From NCBI RefSeq assembly GCF_009208775.1, contig NZ_WFLM01000004.1:124001-188000 (forward strand): 64,000 bases of DNA. The letters run 5' to 3'. This document shows, one piece after another, positions 60,651 through 64,000 of this stretch. The DNA is from Silvanigrella paludirubra. Its GTDB lineage: Bacteria > Bdellovibrionota_B > Oligoflexia > Silvanigrellales > Silvanigrellaceae. Each line of letters begins with the position of its first letter. Positions within the stretch are counted from its first letter, which is position 1. The notes under the pieces were generated by a model. That model saw nothing but the letters and a program-made list of their open reading frames with translations. It did not search any database and was not told the DNA's origin. Both the position numbers and the translations under genes were made by a program.

Positions 60651-62063
60651 TTAGAAGCGTTGTATTCTTTTTGATGAGGACATTATGCCTAGTGATTCTC
60701 TATATTTAGCAACAGTTCTTCGAGCTATTTTAATCCCTTTATTTGATTCGATTTTTTCTGATATTTCTTGATCCGATAATGGATTTTCTTTGTTTTCTGA
60801 TTTTATGATTTCAGCTACAAATTGTTTTATGGACTCATTTGCAAGTTCTTTTCCTGAGTTACTTTCTACAGCAGTATTAAAGAAATACCTTAATTCAAAT
60901 ATTCCTCTTGGTGAATAAAGATACTTGTCTGCTGTTGCTCGTGAAATTGTGCTTTCATGTAAATCGAGTTCTTGTGCAACAATTTTTAATGTTAAAGGAT
61001 TTAAGTGTTCCACACCATTTTCAAAAAAATTTTCTTGATGTTTAATAATTGATTCAACAACTTTAATAATTGTTTTATCTCTATCTTTTAATGATTTTAC
61101 AAGCCATTTTGCAGATTTAATATTTTCATTAATATATTTAAAAGTTTCTTTAGAATGAATTTCATTCAAATCGCTTTTAATGCTTTTAATTAAATTTGAA
61201 TATTTTTTTGATAATTTTAACCGAGGTAAGCCATTATCATTTGTACTACATATCCATTTACCATCTCTTTTAAAAACATAAACATCAGGAATTATAACTT
61301 GATTTGATTGCTGTCCAAATTGTCTTGCTGGTCTTGGGTCGAAATTTGATTTAATAAAACGAAAAGCATTTTTTATTTCTTCTACTGAGGTTTTTTCTAA
61401 TTTTGCTACCTTAATAAAGTTCTGTTTTTGAAATTCTGTCCAATATTCAGTTAATAGTTTTTCAATATATTTAGGCTTTTTCTTTAATTTATGAAATTGC
61501 AATAATAAACACTCTTGCAAGCTGCATGCACCAATTCCTGTTGGTTCACATTTTTGAATGGTTTCAATTGCAAATTTTACATCATCATAATGAATGTCAT
61601 GATTTTCTGAAATGGTTTTTATATCTGTATTTAAAAATCCAGTATCATCTATGTATTGCAAAATAGTATAGATACATTCTTTTTCATAGGAGCTAAGTCT
61701 CATTACAGCAATTTGATTTTCAATATGAGAATGTATAGAGTTGGTTGAAGAAGTATCTGCAAATTCTCTTTTTTGATCATTTGAAGATATTTCTTCATTG
61801 CTTTTTATGTCATTGTATCTTTCCGTATAATCATTTTGATTATAAGAATTTTGAAGAGCTCTTTTTAATTCTTCATAATGTAACTGATTATTTTCTTCTT
61901 GTTTTGCAACACCAACAAGGCAAGGATTTTTTTCAAGCTCATCTATGATTAACTTTTCTAGTTCAAAACGACCTAGGGTTAATATAGTAATGGAATGTTT
62001 TAGCTCAGCTGAAAGCGAAATTTTTTGGGTAGTTTTCAGTCCTTGCTTTATTTCCAAAGCCAT
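60651..62063 (-). CDS. rpoN: RNA polymerase sigma-54 factor
   Basis: 470 aa. Gln-rich region I (LKTTQKISLSAELKHSITIL), acidic region II, the core-binding part (DTGFLNTDI, EPTGIGACSLQECLLLQ), the helix-turn-helix (LDLHESTISRATADKYLYSP) and the RpoN box ARRTVAKYRESLGI, followed by a short SSSKRIQRF tail. Sigma-54 drives flagellar and nitrogen genes via AAA+ activators. It begins only 16 bp after the second flagellin stop, an unusual link. Confidence 0.95.
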   Translation of the reverse strand: MALEIKQGLKTTQKISLSAELKHSITILTLGRFELEKLIIDELEKNPCLVGVAKQEENNQLHYEELKRALQNSYNQNDYTERYNDIKSNEEISSNDQKREFADTSSTNSIHSHIENQIAVMRLSSYEKECIYTILQYIDDTGFLNTDIKTISENHDIHYDDVKFAIETIQKCEPTGIGACSLQECLLLQFHKLKKKPKYIEKLLTEYWTEFQKQNFIKVAKLEKTSVEEIKNAFRFIKSNFDPRPARQFGQQSNQVIIPDVYVFKRDGKWICSTNDNGLPRLKLSKKYSNLIKSIKSDLNEIHSKETFKYINENIKSAKWLVKSLKDRDKTIIKVVESIIKHQENFFENGVEHLNPLTLKIVAQELDLHESTISRATADKYLYSPRGIFELRYFFNTAVESNSGKELANESIKQFVAEIIKSENKENPLSDQEISEKIESNKGIKIARRTVAKYRESLGIMSSSKRIQRF

Positions 62064-62079
62064 TCAAAGTTTCTCCAAG

Positions 62080-62961
62080 CTATCTTATTAAATGTAAAAC
62101 GGTTTCTGGGATTTGATTTGCTTGTGCTAAAACAGATGTCCCTGCGGTAACAAGTATTTTACTTTGTGCAAATTTAGCAGATTCAGCTCCGTAGTCTGCG
62201 TCCCGAATTCTAGACTGAGCAGCACTCAAATTCTCACTTCCGATATCAATGGAGGTGATAGTTGAGTTCAATCTGCTTTGCAATGCTCCAAGTGCTGCTC
62301 TTGTTTTAGTCACTTTAAGCATAGAGTCATCAAGTGCCGAAAAAATATCTTCTGTTTGACCTCCTCCAAGCTCTCTTCCATTTTCTCCTTCGATACTCAA
62401 TTCAGAAAGTTTTGTAAGAGAATCATTTAACTCAGTTAAATCATCAAATTTAAGAGTAATTATTTCATTATCTTCATTTGTTTCACCATCTGATTTTCTA
62501 AAATTTACTCCAACTTGAATATTAATATCAGTTTGTTCTTCAGGAGATAGAAGTTTTCTTCCATTAAATTCTGTTTGGTCTTTTATGCGATTCACTTCTT
62601 TTCCAAGTTCTTGAAATTCTTTATTCAAAAATGATCTTTCTGTTTCACCAACCGTATCGCTAGCCGCTTGTGTTGTCAGTTCTCTCATTCTAATTACTAT
62701 ATTATTTAATTCACTTAAACCACCTTCACCGGTTTGTAAAAATGAAATACCATCCGAAGCATTTCGTTTTGCTTGAGCAAAGCTTCTAATTTTTGCTCTC
62801 ATTGTTTCTGAAATAGCAAGACCAGCGGCATCATCTGAAGATTTATTAATTCTTAGTCCAGAAGATAATCTTTGCAAACTATCTGTTAATTCTGTTTGGC
62901 TTTCACTTAACTGTCTTTGAGCCATTAAACTATCAATATTAGATTTAATTCTAATTCCCAT
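62080..62961 (-). CDS. Flagellin (second gene)
   Basis: 293 aa. Conserved D0/D1 ends: KSNIDSLMAQRQLSESQTEL, LQRLSSGLRINKSSDDAAGL and C-terminal SRIRDADYGAESAKFAQSKI, ending VLHLIR. The variable middle is short (about 145-205), so the surface domain is minimal. 22 bp after the first flagellin gene, so probably one operon. Flagellin packs into the filament by export through FliC-type secretion. Confidence 0.93.
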   Translation of the reverse strand: MGIRIKSNIDSLMAQRQLSESQTELTDSLQRLSSGLRINKSSDDAAGLAISETMRAKIRSFAQAKRNASDGISFLQTGEGGLSELNNIVIRMRELTTQAASDTVGETERSFLNKEFQELGKEVNRIKDQTEFNGRKLLSPEEQTDINIQVGVNFRKSDGETNEDNEIITLKFDDLTELNDSLTKLSELSIEGENGRELGGGQTEDIFSALDDSMLKVTKTRAALGALQSRLNSTITSIDIGSENLSAAQSRIRDADYGAESAKFAQSKILVTAGTSVLAQANQIPETVLHLIR

Positions 62962-62983
62962 AAAAAATATTCCTTAAATTTTT

Positions 62984-63832
62984 TTAACGTAACAAAGATA
63001 AAGCCATTTCTGGTCGTTGATTTGCTTGTGATAGAATGGCAAGTCCACCTTGAGATAAAATTCTGCTTTGTGATAACTTTGCAGTTTCTTCTGCAAAATC
63101 TGTGTCACGAATACGGCTATTTGCTGCCATCATATTTTCTGTGTTTATGGAAATATTACTTATCGCTGAATTTAATCTGGATTGAGTTGCACCTAAAGTT
63201 GCTCTTGTTGATGCAATCATATTTAAACTTTCATCAATCGTATTTAAATTTGATGCAATTTGTTCTCTGTCTTCTCCAGCGAGAGAAGTGTCCTTTAATC
63301 CTAAAGATTCAGAGTTAATTCCTGTTGACTCTTCTCCAAATTGTAACGTTAAAATATCATTTTCTGTTCCGTTATAACCAACTTGTAACGTTATTGGGTT
63401 TTCAGAAGTCTGTCCTGATAATAATTTTCTACCATTAAATTCTGTTGTTTCAGAAATACGATCAATTTCTTGTGTTAATTGTTGATACTCTTTATCAATA
63501 TATTGGCGTTCTTGAGATCCAACTGTATCACTAGCAGATTGCATAGTTAATTCACGCATTCTTATTAGAATATTTGTTGTTTCGTTAAGCCCACCTTCTG
63601 CTACTTGGACTAAAGAAACACCATCATTTGCATTTCGTTTTGCTTGCATTAAGCTTCTTGTTTTTGCTCTTAAACCTTCAGAAATAGCAAGTCCTGCAGC
63701 GTCATCTGCAGATTTATTTATTCTAAGTCCAGAAGATAATTTTTCCATGCTTGAGGTTAAATCTGAATTATTATTTGATAAAAACCTTTGGGCTGTAAGA
63801 GATTCTACGTTGGTTTTTATGCGAAGACCCAT
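62984..63832 (-). CDS. Flagellin (first gene)
   Basis: 282 aa with the same N- and C-terminal halves (KTNVESLTAQRFLSNNNSDL, SSGLRINKSADDAAGLAISE, RIRDTDFAEETAKLSQSRIL) and a short variable middle. AAGGAGG precedes the ATG. A long, folded leader and a sigma-28-like promoter lie upstream. The two flagellins are related by duplication but clearly diverged. Confidence 0.95.
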   Translation of the reverse strand: MGLRIKTNVESLTAQRFLSNNNSDLTSSMEKLSSGLRINKSADDAAGLAISEGLRAKTRSLMQAKRNANDGVSLVQVAEGGLNETTNILIRMRELTMQSASDTVGSQERQYIDKEYQQLTQEIDRISETTEFNGRKLLSGQTSENPITLQVGYNGTENDILTLQFGEESTGINSESLGLKDTSLAGEDREQIASNLNTIDESLNMIASTRATLGATQSRLNSAISNISINTENMMAANSRIRDTDFAEETAKLSQSRILSQGGLAILSQANQRPEMALSLLR

Positions 63833-63960
63833 AACTTTTTCCTCCTTGATTGCCTGATAACCGCATAAGTGGAATGCGGGGCTGTTCGCAGTACCAACCT
63901 TGATACTTTGCGAACTTATGAGTCATTCACCTGTGTTCCATGGTGTTTCCGTGACCCATG
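63833..63960 (-). promoter_or_regulatory. Structured 5' leader of the flagellin operon
   Basis: About 125 nt from the predicted start of transcription to the ATG. It contains a 6-bp stem CCGCAT/ATGCGG (63861-63879) and a longer stem TTCGCA/TGCGAA (63885-63914) extended by GTA/TAC. It is less AT-rich than the rest of the window. It may control flagellin translation or mRNA life. Confidence 0.5.
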
Positions 63961-63965
63961 TTTTC

Positions 63966-63992
63966 TTATCGAGGAAATAAATTGGTAAATTA
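63966..63992 (-). promoter_or_regulatory. Sigma-28 (FliA)-like promoter
   Basis: On the minus strand TAAT (63992-63989), 15 bp, then CTCGATAA (63973-63966), close to the flagellar consensus TAAA-N15-GCCGATAA. Correct spacing and position upstream of flagellin. Confidence 0.7.
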
Positions 63993-64000
63993 GAAAAAAT

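Noticed and set aside
1..64000. CRISPR arrays, insertion sequences, integrases, prophage genes
   Set aside because: No regularly spaced repeats, transposase, integrase or phage structural motifs were seen; the only large repeat is the 940-bp duplication.

Overview
The window is AT-rich (roughly 30% G+C by eye), densely packed and bacterial. It has a classic rpoN-hpf-ptsN-rapZ block, two flagellins, Tat genes, lipoproteins, a GGDEF enzyme, receiver proteins fused to TPR repeats, a DUF1844 protein and a 1202-aa FAD/Fe-S oxidoreductase. This mix, with the low GC and many small secreted proteins, suggests a Bdellovibrionota/Oligoflexia-type Gram-negative such as the Silvanigrellales (which include aquatic and crustacean-associated bacteria). 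That placement is inference. A chitin-active LPMO and a Cry-like toxin fit a life on or in arthropods.

Layout. 1-5.2 kb: accessory secreted proteins (a frameshifted one, an M15 peptidase, a TIM-barrel-like protein) and a Dabb protein. 5.3-15.7 kb: a one-directional candidate natural-product cluster. It has two tandem copies of [promoter - GTP cyclohydrolase II - 18-aa basic peptide - hairpin], then a beta-propeller protein, an M3 metallopeptidase, a SAM methyltransferase, a WD40 protein, a formylglycine-generating-enzyme-like (FGE-like) protein and a three-gene ABC exporter. GTP cyclohydrolase II + WD repeat + methyltransferase + FGE-like is the core set of the toxoflavin (7-azapteridine) tox operon. 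The paired peptides and the peptidase are not part of that known set. 15.8-24.9 kb: a solute-binding protein and its decayed paralogue, a GFA protein, cytochrome c, LPMO, the large FAD/Fe-S enzyme and unknowns. 25-31.7 kb: M23 lipoprotein, peptide ABC transporter parts (no ATPase genes), a TctC-like binding protein and an MnmD-like methyltransferase.

31.7-35.7 kb is a second accessory island. A delta-endotoxin (Cry) homologue carries a twin-arginine signal peptide and lies directly downstream of tatA. Opposite and divergent are tatB (frameshifted) and tatC. Two small secreted proteins follow the toxin. This looks like a toxin bundled with its own Tat translocase. 35.7-43.5 kb: FecR-domain protein, chemoreceptor, a 5'-nucleotidase-type enzyme overlapping infC, a small basic protein, an S10 carboxypeptidase lipoprotein and tRNA-Leu(CAA).

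43.6-57.2 kb is signalling and housekeeping: STAS protein, diguanylate cyclase, three tandem receiver-TPR paralogues whose phospho-acceptor Asp is Asn, an ECF sigma factor with a putative anti-sigma factor, AI-2E-type permease, greA, DUF1844, murQ and an orphan OmpR-type regulator. 57.2-64 kb is the minus-strand block flagellin-flagellin-rpoN-hpf-ptsN-rapZ-trxA-rnhB, led by a sigma-28-like promoter and a structured flagellin leader. Terminators and hairpins divide it into transcription units.
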